Below, piece after piece: positions 25,501 to 34,785 of a stretch of DNA of 64,000 nt. The stretch comes from JADGRA01 sp052143535 (lineage in GTDB: Bacteria > Myxococcota > Myxococcia > Myxococcales > Myxococcaceae), in contig JBKQSS010000050.1 in the NCBI GenBank assembly GCA_052143535.1, forward strand, positions 1-64,000. Reading direction: 5' to 3'. The translations under genes were made by a program, and so were the position numbers. How positions within the stretch are numbered: position 1 is the first letter of the stretch; the number at the start of each line of letters is the position of its first letter. Under the pieces are notes generated by a model. The model saw only the letters and a list, made by a program, of their open reading frames with translations, was not told the origin of the DNA and did not search any database.

Positions 25501-26941
25501 AGAAGGAACGGGCTTGCTCCTCCACGTCCTGAAGGCGGTCCCGGGCCCGCTCCAGGAGCGCCGAGACGCGCGGTGCACCCCAGGCCGGTTGCACCCGCTC
25601 GAGCGTCTCGCGAAGCAGCTGGGCGCCGGTGGCGAACAGCGGCGTCGAGCGCAGCTCGAAGGCGCGCCTGCTCACCGCTTGCGGCTCCAGACGGCTCTGC
25701 ACCTCGTTCCACAACTTGCTGCCAGTGGACTTGTTGCGGAAAAAGCGCCGCCGGTAGAGCCCCACCAGCTCCGAGGAGCGCGCCGCATAGAGGGGATTGA
25801 CGTCGCCCGAGGCCTGGTGAAAGACGCGGCGCCCTGGACTGCTCACCGTGTCGGCGGTGACGGCGATGAGAGACGCGGCCACCAAGTCCACCGGGATGAC
25901 GTCCAGGATGGTGCGTTCGCCGGTCGGAAGGCTGCGCTGCCCCTTCATCCCGGCATAGGCCAGGGGGGCCGAGGTGGTGAACCCCTCGTTCCAGCCCGGG
26001 AAAGGGTAATGCAGCGCGCTCTCGACAATACTCGGGCGAACCATGGCGTAGCGCAGCTGTGGGGTGCTGGCCATCACCTGCTCGCCGAGCGACTTGGTGT
26101 AGGTGTAGGTGTTGGGCCATCCCCATTGGCGCGCGCGGTCCATTCCGGCGTCGACCAGCTTCTGGGTGAGCCAAAGCTTCCGCTCGCGCCCCACTGCCAG
26201 GCGCACCGACTTCTCGTCCCGCGAGTCACGTCCCTCGTGCTCCAGCCGCTCAATGGCCCGCTTGCGGAAGACGGCGGTGAGCGCGGCATCCTCGGCCTTG
26301 CTCCGCAGTCGGGCGACCTCCTCCCGGCAGTCCGCAAGCTCCCGCTCGAGCGAGAAGTCGCGGCCATCCAGCTCACCGTGCTTGGGGAAGTAGCCCACAA
26401 TCTCCTCATCCTCGAAGACGAGGCCGGAGCGGTTGCCGGCGACAAAGGCTGTCGACACGTGCACCAGCGGAACGTCCAGGCGCAGCGCCAGCTCGACGGC
26501 GTTTTGCACCCCTTGGGTGTTGACCTTGAGGCCGACTTCCAAGGAGGGGCTGAAGGAGACGAGCCCGGCACAATTGAGGATGACCGACACCGAGCCTCGA
26601 AGCTTTGCAACCGTCTCCTCAGAGAGGCCAAAGGCCACTTCCGTCACGTCGCCGTCGAGGACTTGGACGCGGGAGCGGACGAACGCCAGGGCACCGCTGT
26701 CCCCCAGCTCCTCGCGCAAGGGCCGGAACGGCTCCCCCGGAAAGAGCTTGTCAAAGAAGCGGGACTCGGCCGAGGCGGAGGAGCCGCGACGAACCACTAC
26801 CGACACCCGCGACAGGACTCGCCCATAGCGGTGGAGCAGCATCGACAGCGCCACTTTGCCGACGAAGCCGGTGCTGCCGGCAAACAGCAGATGCTTGCCG
26901 GTCAGGACCTTCGTGACGTCGAGCGAAGCGGATTCGGCCAT
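22556..26941 (-). CDS. elbD: Multidomain fatty acyl reductase - acyl ligase - ACP - acyltransferase (ElbD-like)
   Basis: 1461 residues. Domains in order: an NAD(P)-binding fatty acyl reductase (GSTGFVGK at 22-29, Tyr279-x3-Lys283) with its helical extension to about 540; an AMP-forming acyl ligase (TSGTTGQPKG 727-736, GYGLTEAAP 903-911, A10 lysine region 1088-1097); a phosphopantetheine carrier (DLGFDSLLL, Ser1156); and a PlsC-type acyltransferase (NHTSHLD, His1264-Asp1269; FPEGTRS 1338-1344). The set would activate a fatty acid, hold it on the carrier, reduce an acyl group to an alcohol or aldehyde, and transfer an acyl chain. This is the layout I associate with M. xanthus ElbD, needed for ether lipids in fruiting bodies. 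It is 18 bp after the LarA-like gene. Confidence 0.85.
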   Translation of the reverse strand: MAESASLDVTKVLTGKHLLFAGSTGFVGKVALSMLLHRYGRVLSRVSVVVRRGSSASAESRFFDKLFPGEPFRPLREELGDSGALAFVRSRVQVLDGDVTEVAFGLSEETVAKLRGSVSVILNCAGLVSFSPSLEVGLKVNTQGVQNAVELALRLDVPLVHVSTAFVAGNRSGLVFEDEEIVGYFPKHGELDGRDFSLERELADCREEVARLRSKAEDAALTAVFRKRAIERLEHEGRDSRDEKSVRLAVGRERKLWLTQKLVDAGMDRARQWGWPNTYTYTKSLGEQVMASTPQLRYAMVRPSIVESALHYPFPGWNEGFTTSAPLAYAGMKGQRSLPTGERTILDVIPVDLVAASLIAVTADTVSSPGRRVFHQASGDVNPLYAARSSELVGLYRRRFFRNKSTGSKLWNEVQSRLEPQAVSRRAFELRSTPLFATGAQLLRETLERVQPAWGAPRVSALLERARDRLQDVEEQARSFSALVELFLPFIWDNHYVFRCDNTRSVFHRLLPEDAARLPWHPETIDWRHYFLEVHLPGLEKWVFPTLDEERERRTAIHAHRDLLELFDAGVRAHRHRVAFRLVEGEREERFTYAETARWAARVASFLARAGVAPRSRVLLVSENRPEWAFAYFGILKAGATVVPVDAVSSEAEVVNIARRAEARAVLLSEKTARDLPGLWKALGDAGLSAQVFTLAQAMEGDDTAPDRIAPLAKTTSPDDVASLIFTSGTTGQPKGVMLTHRNFASLVPKLAGSFDFGVGDGLLSVLPLHHTFEFSAGLLTPFSRGAEITYLDELTTDRLGHVFETGRITAMIGVPALWSLLHRKITQEFAAKPALVEQALRGLMSAHGELRNRRNVNLGKLLFWPIHRRFGGRIKFLVSGGSALPDEVHQAFHALGFDLSEGYGLTEAAPVLTVATAGNRRSPGTVGKALPGIELRIHTPDADGVGEVWARGPSVMAGYFGDRQATEATLVDGWLRTGDVGRLDGEGRLTLLGREKDVIIDASGKNAYPDELEELYGVHPLVKELSIVGLPDESGGERVACLCVADSKDRQREEVRAELEEHFRAVSADLPFYRRVKVLRFWEGELPRTSTKKVKRPDVVAELQRLEKLASTGERARAATGSTGWLEALVAEVVGRPASEVTGNCRLVADLGFDSLLLTELSVALETAGVSVREVSDLTGLQTVEDLRRLVASSARRGREPEAVNVSADSGAKEIPVPGPVASLGRTLLSFGQKVLYGGIFDVQVSGEAFIPQNRNVLVIANHTSHLDMGLVKTVLGEQGQRLAALAARDYFFDTPLKRAYFENFTNLIPMDRHGSLRESLRLAGEALHQGYHLLIFPEGTRSVNGVLQDFKPTLGYLALTYNVDVLPLYIEGTHAAFPKGAMFPKRKALSVRIGPPLLVSELKRRTQGLPRSESYRVVTRIAEQAVRALQNHSVFDLDAHAELLSAPAPRRSSGGGSEP

Positions 26942-26959
26942 GGCCCTCTCAAGGGGAGT

Positions 26960-28573
<1,614 letters not shown>

Positions 28574-28574
28574 G

Positions 28575-29240
28575 TCACCTCAAGTCGAGCACGGGCCAGT
28601 GGTAGGCGCGAGCAATGGAACGTAGCCGGACGTCCGGGTTTACCGCAGTTGGCCGTCCCACCATCGCCAGCATGGCGTAATCAGAAAAGCTGTCGGAGTA
28701 GGCAAAGCTCTGGTCCAGCGCCAACCCATGCTTGACGCAATAGTCCCGGATGGCGTGGGCTTTGTTTGCCCCTTCGATGATGGGCGGAATCACCTTTCCG
28801 GTGGCAATCCCACCCACGAATTGCATCTTGTTGGCGATGACATCGTCGGCGCCGAGCAACCGGGCGAGCGGTGTCACGGTGAAGTCCAAGGCGCCAGTGA
28901 TGAAGACGATGCGACAGCCGGCTCGGCGCGCCTCGTCGATGAGGTCCTGGGCCTTCGGAAAAACGGCCGGCTTGAGTAGGTCATCCAGCATCTCCTCCCC
29001 GAGGACGACCAGCCGGTCCTCGCTGAGGCCGGCGTATGCCCGGTAGAAATATTCGTTGAACCATTTGCGGTTGACGAGGTCGAGCGCGGCATACAGGGGA
29101 ACCTGGGCCGCCGCCGCCAGGGTGCGGCCGGCGATGCCCGACAGCGAGCCTCGGTTCATCGCGTAGTAGGCGTAGGTGTGAACGATGTTGGTTCGCACCA
29201 GCGTTCCGTCGACGTCGTAGAACGCGGCCTTCGCAGTCAT
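28575..29240 (-). CDS. HAD-superfamily phosphatase (SerB/HAD-IB type)
   Basis: 221 residues from the ATG at 29240, which overlaps the upstream stop (ATGA). All four HAD motifs are visible: YDVDGTL with the nucleophile and acid aspartates at the N-terminus, FITGA, the lysine in ANKAHAI, and YSDSFSDY. The helical cap and overall pattern match the HAD-IB group (phosphoserine phosphatase and lysophosphatidate-type phosphatases). In this operon a lipid phosphate or glycerol-phosphate intermediate is the likely substrate (inference). The frame is open for 37 codons upstream but without a better start. Confidence 0.88.
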   Translation of the reverse strand: MTAKAAFYDVDGTLVRTNIVHTYAYYAMNRGSLSGIAGRTLAAAAQVPLYAALDLVNRKWFNEYFYRAYAGLSEDRLVVLGEEMLDDLLKPAVFPKAQDLIDEARRAGCRIVFITGALDFTVTPLARLLGADDVIANKMQFVGGIATGKVIPPIIEGANKAHAIRDYCVKHGLALDQSFAYSDSFSDYAMLAMVGRPTAVNPDVRLRSIARAYHWPVLDLR

Positions 29241-30208
29241 ACCCAGCCCTGGGCCTGATACCACGCGGCGCTTCGGGCAATCGAGTCCCGCGTCGACACC
29301 CTTGGACGCCAGCCCAGTCGCACCGCTGCCTTCTCCCCACTGCAGGTCCAAGCGGGGGCCAGCAGCTGCTTCGCCAGCTTGCGATTCAGTGGCAGGTGCC
29401 GTCCGGTCGCCCGCGAGGCGACGTCCGCCGCCGCCGCTAGGGCGCGCAGCACGAAAGGAGACAGCCGGAGCGTGCGCGGGTGGACGCCGAGCACTTCGGC
29501 ACCCTGGTCCTGGATGTCTTCCAGCGTCGTCGTCCCTGGGCCGGGACAGAAGAAGGCCTCGCCCACCGCCTCTGGGCGCTCGGCCAGCAACATCAAGAGG
29601 TCCACCACGTCGTCCACATCCACCACCGACAGCGGCCGGGGACCCCCACCGATGCTGAGGCGGAACCCGCGCCGGATGAGTTTGAAGAAGACCAGGTTTT
29701 CCTGGTCCGCGGGTCCCAGGATGCGCGGCGGTCTGGCCACAGTGACTTCCAGGGGCCCGCGGGGCTGCAAAGCGATGCGCTCGGCCTCCGCCTTACTCTC
29801 GCCGTACCACTCCTCGGGGAGAAATGGATCAGCTTCGACGTGCGGGCGGTCTGGGCGGGAGGGTCCCACCGCAGCTAGTGAGCTCGCCAGCACCAGGCGA
29901 CGGACGCCCGAGCGCCACGACGCGTCACACACATTGCGCGTACCTTCGGTGTTGACGTCGAAAAAGGCCTTCCGCACCGGCGCCCGCCGGATTCCGGCGA
30001 GGTGAAAGACAACGTCGACACCGGACAGGGCCGGACTGAGAGATGCCGGCTCGGTGACGTCACCCGTGACCCACTCCAAGGAAGCCCCCCAGGGAGGTGG
30101 CGGCAGGGCCCCGCGCACCAGTCCACGCACGCGATGTCCGGATGCGACGAGCCTCAGGCCGAGGGCTCTGCCCACGAAACCACCGGCTCCGGTGATCAGC
30201 GCATGCAT
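29237..30208 (-). CDS. NAD-dependent epimerase/dehydratase, first gene of the ether-lipid-like operon
   Basis: 323 residues from the ATG at 30208; a TTG at 30244 would add 12 unconserved-looking residues. The Rossmann motif GAGGFVG is at the N-terminus and the catalytic Tyr-x3-Lys is in WYGESKAEAER, with LASSLAAVG upstream. Extended SDR fold, 3-beta-HSD or dihydroflavonol-reductase style. It opens a run of six genes with overlaps or gaps of at most 18 bp. It is divergent from the SWIB gene across about 140 bp, where the operon promoter should be; no confident promoter boxes were found. Confidence 0.85.
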   Translation of the reverse strand: MHALITGAGGFVGRALGLRLVASGHRVRGLVRGALPPPPWGASLEWVTGDVTEPASLSPALSGVDVVFHLAGIRRAPVRKAFFDVNTEGTRNVCDASWRSGVRRLVLASSLAAVGPSRPDRPHVEADPFLPEEWYGESKAEAERIALQPRGPLEVTVARPPRILGPADQENLVFFKLIRRGFRLSIGGGPRPLSVVDVDDVVDLLMLLAERPEAVGEAFFCPGPGTTTLEDIQDQGAEVLGVHPRTLRLSPFVLRALAAAADVASRATGRHLPLNRKLAKQLLAPAWTCSGEKAAVRLGWRPRVSTRDSIARSAAWYQAQGWV

Positions 30209-30296
30209 GGATTCACCCGCTCGCCCTCGCCTCCCAGAGGGCAAATTACCTCTGTAGCCCGTGTTTTCCCCTCTGAAACCTGATAGTCACGCCGCT

Positions 30297-30314
30297 GGCT
30301 TCGGGCACGAAGCC
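30297..30314. other. Hairpin in the divergent elb-like/SWIB intergenic region
   Basis: Perfect 7-bp stem (30297-30303 with 30308-30314) and a 4-nt loop, lying between the divergent operon and the SWIB gene. There is no T-tract, so it is more likely a leader structure than a terminator. Confidence 0.35.
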
Positions 30315-30350
30315 CTAACGTCCCCCGAGCGGGGAGGAGATTGCGAACGA

Positions 30351-30656
30351 ATGGCCGCTAAGAAGCCCGCCAAGAAGAGCGCGAAGAAGGCCTCTGGCAC
30401 CAAGCGCAAGCCGAACGCCGCCTTTATGAAGGAGATGACTCCTTCGAAGGACCTGGCCGAGGTGATTGGCAGCAAGCCGATTGCGCGCACCGAGGTGGTC
30501 AAGAAGCTGTGGGCCTACATCCGCAAGAACAACCTCCAGGATGCCAAGGAGAGGCGGATGATTAACGCCGACGACAAATTGAAGGTCGTCTTCGGCGGCA
30601 AGAAGCAGGTCTCGATGTTTGAGATGACCAAGCTGGTGAACAAACACCTCAGCTGA
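30351..30656 (+). CDS. SWIB/MDM2-domain protein with lysine-rich tail
   Basis: 101 residues from the ATG at 30351, preceded by GGGGAGGAG. The first 22 residues are a histone-H1-like tail of Lys/Ala/Pro (AAKKPAKKSAKKASGTKRKP). The remainder is a compact SWIB fold (PSKDLAEVIGSKPIARTEVVKKLWAYIR then KVVFGGKKQVSMFEM). SWIB domains are typical of eukaryotic chromatin remodelling factors, but free-standing versions occur in chlamydiae, myxobacteria and some others. A nucleoid-associated role is inferred from the basic tail. It stands alone between a divergent promoter region and a strong terminator. Confidence 0.9.
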   Translation: MAAKKPAKKSAKKASGTKRKPNAAFMKEMTPSKDLAEVIGSKPIARTEVVKKLWAYIRKNNLQDAKERRMINADDKLKVVFGGKKQVSMFEMTKLVNKHLS

Positions 30657-31048
30657 CGGTCTGGCGAAGGCCAGTCCCCTTCGCCGAGGTCGCGCAGCGA
30701 CACAAGAACGACGAGGCTCGCCTCAACCGCAAGGCGAGCCTCGTTGCTTTGGCGCGAGTCGTCCGTGCCCGGGTGAGGCTGCCCCGGGCTCAGACACGCG
30801 AACACGGCTGCGCCCTCGCTGCAACGGCGGAAAGTCCTCGGGCGCTCCGCTGGCCGTCCCCTCGCTGGCGCCCGGCGTCGGCGCGCTGAAACGGCCGGGA
30901 CCAAACGGCCGCTGCATAGCACTGCCCTCTCCCCGCGGGTGTTGGCCTCGTCCCAACTGGAAGTGGCGGCTCCGCTGCCCGCTTGTAACCGGGCCCGCGG
31001 CCCAGCCGTCTCCCGTGACACACAAGCTCCCCAGCTCCCGAGGCTTCC
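30657..31048. other. Intergenic stretch between SWIB and DoxX genes
   Basis: 392 bp. It holds a small 7-bp hairpin (30664-30670 with 30678-30684), the terminator at 30711-30750, and about 300 bp with no gene I can support. It is GC-rich with several short inverted repeats. No tRNA-like or RNase-P-like element was recognised. The DoxX promoter must lie in its right half. Confidence 0.5.
30711..30750 (+). terminator. Intrinsic terminator of the SWIB gene
   Basis: Perfect 12-bp stem (30711-30722 with 30733-30744) around a 10-nt loop, followed by TGCTTT. It lies 55 bp after the SWIB stop. Confidence 0.75.
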
Positions 31049-31543
31049 ATGTCACAGTCGCTCGAAACTCTTCTTTCCCGCGCTCGCTATTGGGCGGACA
31101 GACTGGCGTGGGCCGGCCCACTGCTGGTCCGGATATCGCTCGCGTCGGTCTTCATCGTGACCGGATGGGCCAAGCTTCATGACTTGGAGAAAGTCACCGG
31201 CTACTTCACCGAGCTGGGGCTTCCAATGCCCGGCCTCAACGCCAGAGTCGTGGCGACGACCGAGTTCGTCGGCGGCATTCTGGTGTTGCTCGGTCTCTTC
31301 ACCCGGCTCGCTTCTCTCCCCCTCGCCTTCAGCATGGCCGTCGCCATCCTGACCGGCCGTCGGGCGGACATCGACGGCGTGGCCACCCTCTTCGGCTTTA
31401 GTGAATTCACCTACTTCGCTTGCTTCGTCTGGTTGGTGGTCGCTGGGGCTGGGGCCTTCTCGCTCGACCGCCTGCTCTTCGCGCGCTGGCCGAAGCCAGT
31501 CGCGGGGCAGCTGCCGAGGGCGGCTGCTCCGGCGTCGAGCTGA
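31049..31543 (+). CDS. DoxX-family membrane protein
   Basis: 164 residues with four hydrophobic helices: LLVRISLASVFIVTGWAK, TTEFVGGILVLLGLFTRLAS, PLAFSMAVAILTG and TYFACFVWLVVAGAGAF. The RISLASVFIVTGWAKLHD opening and the GGILVLLGLFTR segment are DoxX signatures. Family members are inner-membrane proteins, some associated with quinone or thiosulfate oxidation or redox stress; the precise role is unknown. The gene converges on the zinc-ribbon membrane gene, with only 9 bp between stops. Confidence 0.85.
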   Translation: MSQSLETLLSRARYWADRLAWAGPLLVRISLASVFIVTGWAKLHDLEKVTGYFTELGLPMPGLNARVVATTEFVGGILVLLGLFTRLASLPLAFSMAVAILTGRRADIDGVATLFGFSEFTYFACFVWLVVAGAGAFSLDRLLFARWPKPVAGQLPRAAAPASS

Positions 31544-31552
31544 CTCGACGGC

Positions 31553-32551
31553 TTACTCTTTAGAGCGGCCGGTTGGTGTGAGGGACTCGAGCTCGAGTAG
31601 GCCAGGGGCGTCGTCGAGGGCGATGGGCTGAGTGCTGGCGCGCGGCGGCGGCGGCGGGGGTTGGTAGCCCACGCGCTGCTCCGCGCGTGCTCCAGGAAGC
31701 ACCGGGACAACGCCGCGGCGGTGGAAGCGGTAGCCCAGGGCTTCGCCGCGGGCCTCCACCAAAAGTCCGAGCACCCGCGGCACGAGGAAGAGCGAGAGGG
31801 CGCCAAGCGCCCCCAGGGTCTTCGCCCACAGAGGCGGCACCTCGGTGGCCGGTGCCTCGGCGAGGCCACCCAGCATTCGAGCGAAAAGCCACAGTCCGGC
31901 GATGCAACCCACCGCCAGCGCGCCGTCTGTGCCAAGGCGCCACAACCTCCGGGCCGCCCCAAGCGGCCCGAGCGCCTCCTGCAGAGGAGCGAGCGCGAAG
32001 ACGCCAAGCAGCATCGACACCAGCACCGGCGCCGCCAAGGCGAGGAGAATGGCTCCCCTCCAGCCCGTCCGCGGTACCAGGACGGCTGGAACCGTCAGCG
32101 TGGCCGCAAGGAGGGCGGGCCGCAAAAGCTCTGTCCAGAGAGAAGCCGACACGCCCCGCAGCGTCGTCCCCCCCTCGGCCGTCGCGCGGAGGATGGCTAC
32201 GCCGACCAGCCACGCCACCAGGCTCCAGCCGAGGAGCGCGAAGCCGCGGGCCGGTGCAGTCAGCACGTCGAGCTCGCTGGCCGCGGCGGCCAGGGCCAAT
32301 ACCAGGAGCAGCCCCGCCAGCCCGACCGGCAGAAAGAGCGCCCCCCGAAGCGCGCGGGCAAAAGTGACTTCGGAACCGGGGCGGGTGAGGACGTCAACCG
32401 TCCCCCCGCACCGGCCGCATTTTAGGTAGGCAGTGGGGTGGAGCTCGACCTCCACCACGCAGCCTGGGCAGAGGCTGCGGCGGCAGCTGCCACAACGCCA
32501 GCCCGCCGGACGGCTGGGGTGAAGCGTGCAACGCACGGTGGCAAGAGACAT
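31553..32551 (-). CDS. Zinc-ribbon/B-box-like multispanning membrane protein
   Basis: 332 residues. The first 50 residues contain seven cysteines and a histidine arranged as two metal-binding knuckles (CTLHPSRPAGWRCGSCRRSLCPGC and LKCGRCGG), similar to B-box zinc fingers that open many myxobacterial membrane proteins. About six transmembrane helices follow (Yip1-like hydrophobic pattern), then a proline-rich cytoplasmic tail (YQPPPPPPR). Function unknown. It is divergent from glgX across about 60 bp. Confidence 0.75.
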   Translation of the reverse strand: MSLATVRCTLHPSRPAGWRCGSCRRSLCPGCVVEVELHPTAYLKCGRCGGTVDVLTRPGSEVTFARALRGALFLPVGLAGLLLVLALAAAASELDVLTAPARGFALLGWSLVAWLVGVAILRATAEGGTTLRGVSASLWTELLRPALLAATLTVPAVLVPRTGWRGAILLALAAPVLVSMLLGVFALAPLQEALGPLGAARRLWRLGTDGALAVGCIAGLWLFARMLGGLAEAPATEVPPLWAKTLGALGALSLFLVPRVLGLLVEARGEALGYRFHRRGVVPVLPGARAEQRVGYQPPPPPPRASTQPIALDDAPGLLELESLTPTGRSKE

Positions 32552-32615
32552 CCCCGCACAATTCTAGCCGCACCCCCTGCACCGTCAGGCTACAACTTGG
32601 GCTGGCGAGGGACGC

Positions 32616-34748
32616 ATGAGCGAAGGGGCGCTGGAAGTCTGGCTCGGGAGCCCGCGTCCGCTGGGTGCAACCTGGGATGTGCGTGGCGTCAACTTCGCCG
32701 TCTTCTCCGAGGGTGCCGAGCGGGTGGAAGTGTGTCTGTTTGCCGCTGAGGACGCATCACGCGAGACGCAGCGCTTTCGGCTTCCAGCCATCACTGCAGG
32801 AGTCCACCACGGCTACGTGCCAGGACTGCCCCTCGGGACACTCTACGGCCTGCGCGCGCACGGCCCGTGGGCGCCCGAGCGCGGATTGCGCTTCAACTCC
32901 TCCAAGCTGCTTCTCGACCCGTACGCTCGTAGTTTCACCGGCCGCCCCAACCTGTCCCACCGGGCCTTCGCCGCCTCGGAAGACGAAGCCGTCCCCGACG
33001 CCACCGACAGTGCGGAGGCCATGCCCCGCTGCATGGTGGTGGACGGCGGGTTTGACTGGGAGGGAGACGCCCCGCCACGAACTCCGTGGTCGCGCAGCAT
33101 TCTGTATGAAGTGCACGTCCGGGGCTTTACCAAGCGCCACCCGAAGATTCCCCCGGAGCTCCGGGGCACCTACGGTGGGTTTGCCCATCCGGTGGCCATC
33201 GCCCACCTCCAGGCGCTCGGGGTCACCGCGGTGGAACTGCTCCCCGTCCAGCAGGCGGTGGACGAAGGGTTTCTGAGCGAGCGGGGGCTGGTCAACTATT
33301 GGGGCTACAACACCATCGGTTTCTTCGCGCCGGACGTGGCGCATGCCTGCAGCGGTCCGCGCAACGTCGTCAACGAGTTCAAAGGGCTGGTGAAGGCCCT
33401 GCACCGCGCCGGCATCGAAGTCATTCTCGATGTCGTCTACAACCACACCGGCGAGGGGAACCATCAGGGCCCGACGCTGAGCTTCCGCGGACTGGACAAT
33501 CCGGCCTACTACCGGCTCACCCCGAAGGACCCCCGCTTCTACGTCGACGTGGCGGGGACGGGAAACTCGCTCAACGTAGAGCATCCGCAGACGCTCATGC
33601 TGGTCATGGATTCGCTGCGTTACTGGGTGCAGGAGATGCATGTCGACGGCTTCCGCTTCGACCTCGCATCGGCTCTGGGAAGGCAAGGGGGAGCCTTCTC
33701 GAGGGACGCTGTCTTTTTTCAGGCAATGCACCAGGACCCGGTCCTGGCGCGGGTGAAGCTCATCGCCGAGCCGTGGGACCTCGGTCCGGGCGGCTACCAG
33801 TCGGGGAATTTCCCCGCGGATTTCAGCGAGTGGAATGACAAATACCGTGATGCTTTTCGGCGTTACTGGAAGGGCGACGACAACCTCGCGGCCGGAATCG
33901 GCTACCGCTTGACCGGCTCCGCGGACCTCTTCCAGCTCTCGGGTCGCGGGCCCACCGCTTCCATCAACTTCATCACCGCCCACGATGGCTTCACCCTGCG
34001 CGACCTCGTGACGTATTCGGCGAAGAGAAACCAGGCCAACGGCGAGGACAACCGCGACGGGAGCGACGCCAACAACTCCTGGAATTGCGGCGTGGAGGGC
34101 GAAACCGACGACCTGGAGGTCAATGCCTTGCGAGAACGGATGGTCCGCAACTTTCTCGCGACGCTCTTTTTGAGCCAGGGCGTCCCGATGCTGCTGGCCG
34201 GAGACGAGCTCGGTCACACCCAGCGTGGGAACAACAATGCCTACTGTCAGGACAACGAGATTTCATGGATTGACTGGAATCTCACCGAGGAGCGACAGCG
34301 TCTGTTGCAGTTCACCCGAAACCTGATTCATGGGCGGCTCTCCCAACCGGTGCTGATGCGACAGGGCTTCTTTCAGGGCCACCACATTTTCGACTCGCAG
34401 CTCAAGGATGTGGCGTGGTTCCGCCCCGACGGAAGCGAGATGCAGCAAGAGGACTGGCAGAAACCGGTGCTCCGCGCCCTCGGCTTTCTTCTCGGTGGAG
34501 ACGCCATCGGCGAGTTCGACCAGAAAGGGCAAAAGCGCGAGGGGGATTCCCTGCTCATCCTTCTCAATGCCGGCTCGACTCCGGTGCCGTTCGCCCTTCC
34601 GGCAGTGGAGTGGGGCCGCGACTGGGAATGCTGGCTGGATACCAGTGACGGGCACGCCGGGCGCCAGGACTACCCTGCCGGGGAGCTGGTGACAGTCCCG
34701 GGCCGGGCCCTGTTGGTTTTGCGCCGAGCCGGGCCGTCCCGGACGTGA
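32616..34748 (+). CDS. glgX: Glycogen debranching enzyme GlgX (GH13)
   Basis: 710 residues, the usual GlgX/isoamylase length. It hydrolyses alpha-1,6 branch points of phosphorylase-trimmed glycogen. It has an N-terminal CBM48 domain (GATWDVRGVNFAVFSEGAERVEVCLF), then a GH13 barrel with DVVYNHTGEG, VDGFRFDLAS (catalytic nucleophile Asp), IAEPWDLG (acid Glu) and TAHDGFTLRD (third carboxylate). The isoamylase-type end includes GDELGHTQRGNNNAYCQDN. It is about 30 kb from glgC and so not in the same operon, but the two indicate a complete storage-glucan cycle in the genome. Confidence 0.95.
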   Translation: MSEGALEVWLGSPRPLGATWDVRGVNFAVFSEGAERVEVCLFAAEDASRETQRFRLPAITAGVHHGYVPGLPLGTLYGLRAHGPWAPERGLRFNSSKLLLDPYARSFTGRPNLSHRAFAASEDEAVPDATDSAEAMPRCMVVDGGFDWEGDAPPRTPWSRSILYEVHVRGFTKRHPKIPPELRGTYGGFAHPVAIAHLQALGVTAVELLPVQQAVDEGFLSERGLVNYWGYNTIGFFAPDVAHACSGPRNVVNEFKGLVKALHRAGIEVILDVVYNHTGEGNHQGPTLSFRGLDNPAYYRLTPKDPRFYVDVAGTGNSLNVEHPQTLMLVMDSLRYWVQEMHVDGFRFDLASALGRQGGAFSRDAVFFQAMHQDPVLARVKLIAEPWDLGPGGYQSGNFPADFSEWNDKYRDAFRRYWKGDDNLAAGIGYRLTGSADLFQLSGRGPTASINFITAHDGFTLRDLVTYSAKRNQANGEDNRDGSDANNSWNCGVEGETDDLEVNALRERMVRNFLATLFLSQGVPMLLAGDELGHTQRGNNNAYCQDNEISWIDWNLTEERQRLLQFTRNLIHGRLSQPVLMRQGFFQGHHIFDSQLKDVAWFRPDGSEMQQEDWQKPVLRALGFLLGGDAIGEFDQKGQKREGDSLLILLNAGSTPVPFALPAVEWGRDWECWLDTSDGHAGRQDYPAGELVTVPGRALLVLRRAGPSRT

Positions 34749-34785
34749 CGCTCTTGGCTCGGCTGTCTCGAGAAGAGAGAGGCGA

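Noticed and set aside
30966..30985. Sigma-54-like GG-N10-GC upstream of doxX (TGGCGGCTCCGCTGCC)
   Set aside because: Only the bare spacing matches; flanking bases fit poorly and such matches arise by chance in GC-rich DNA.
30723..31121. 132-residue minus-strand frame in the SWIB-DoxX gap
   Set aside because: Overlaps both the SWIB terminator and the DoxX start; composition is low-complexity Arg/Gly/Pro and no ribosome site was seen.
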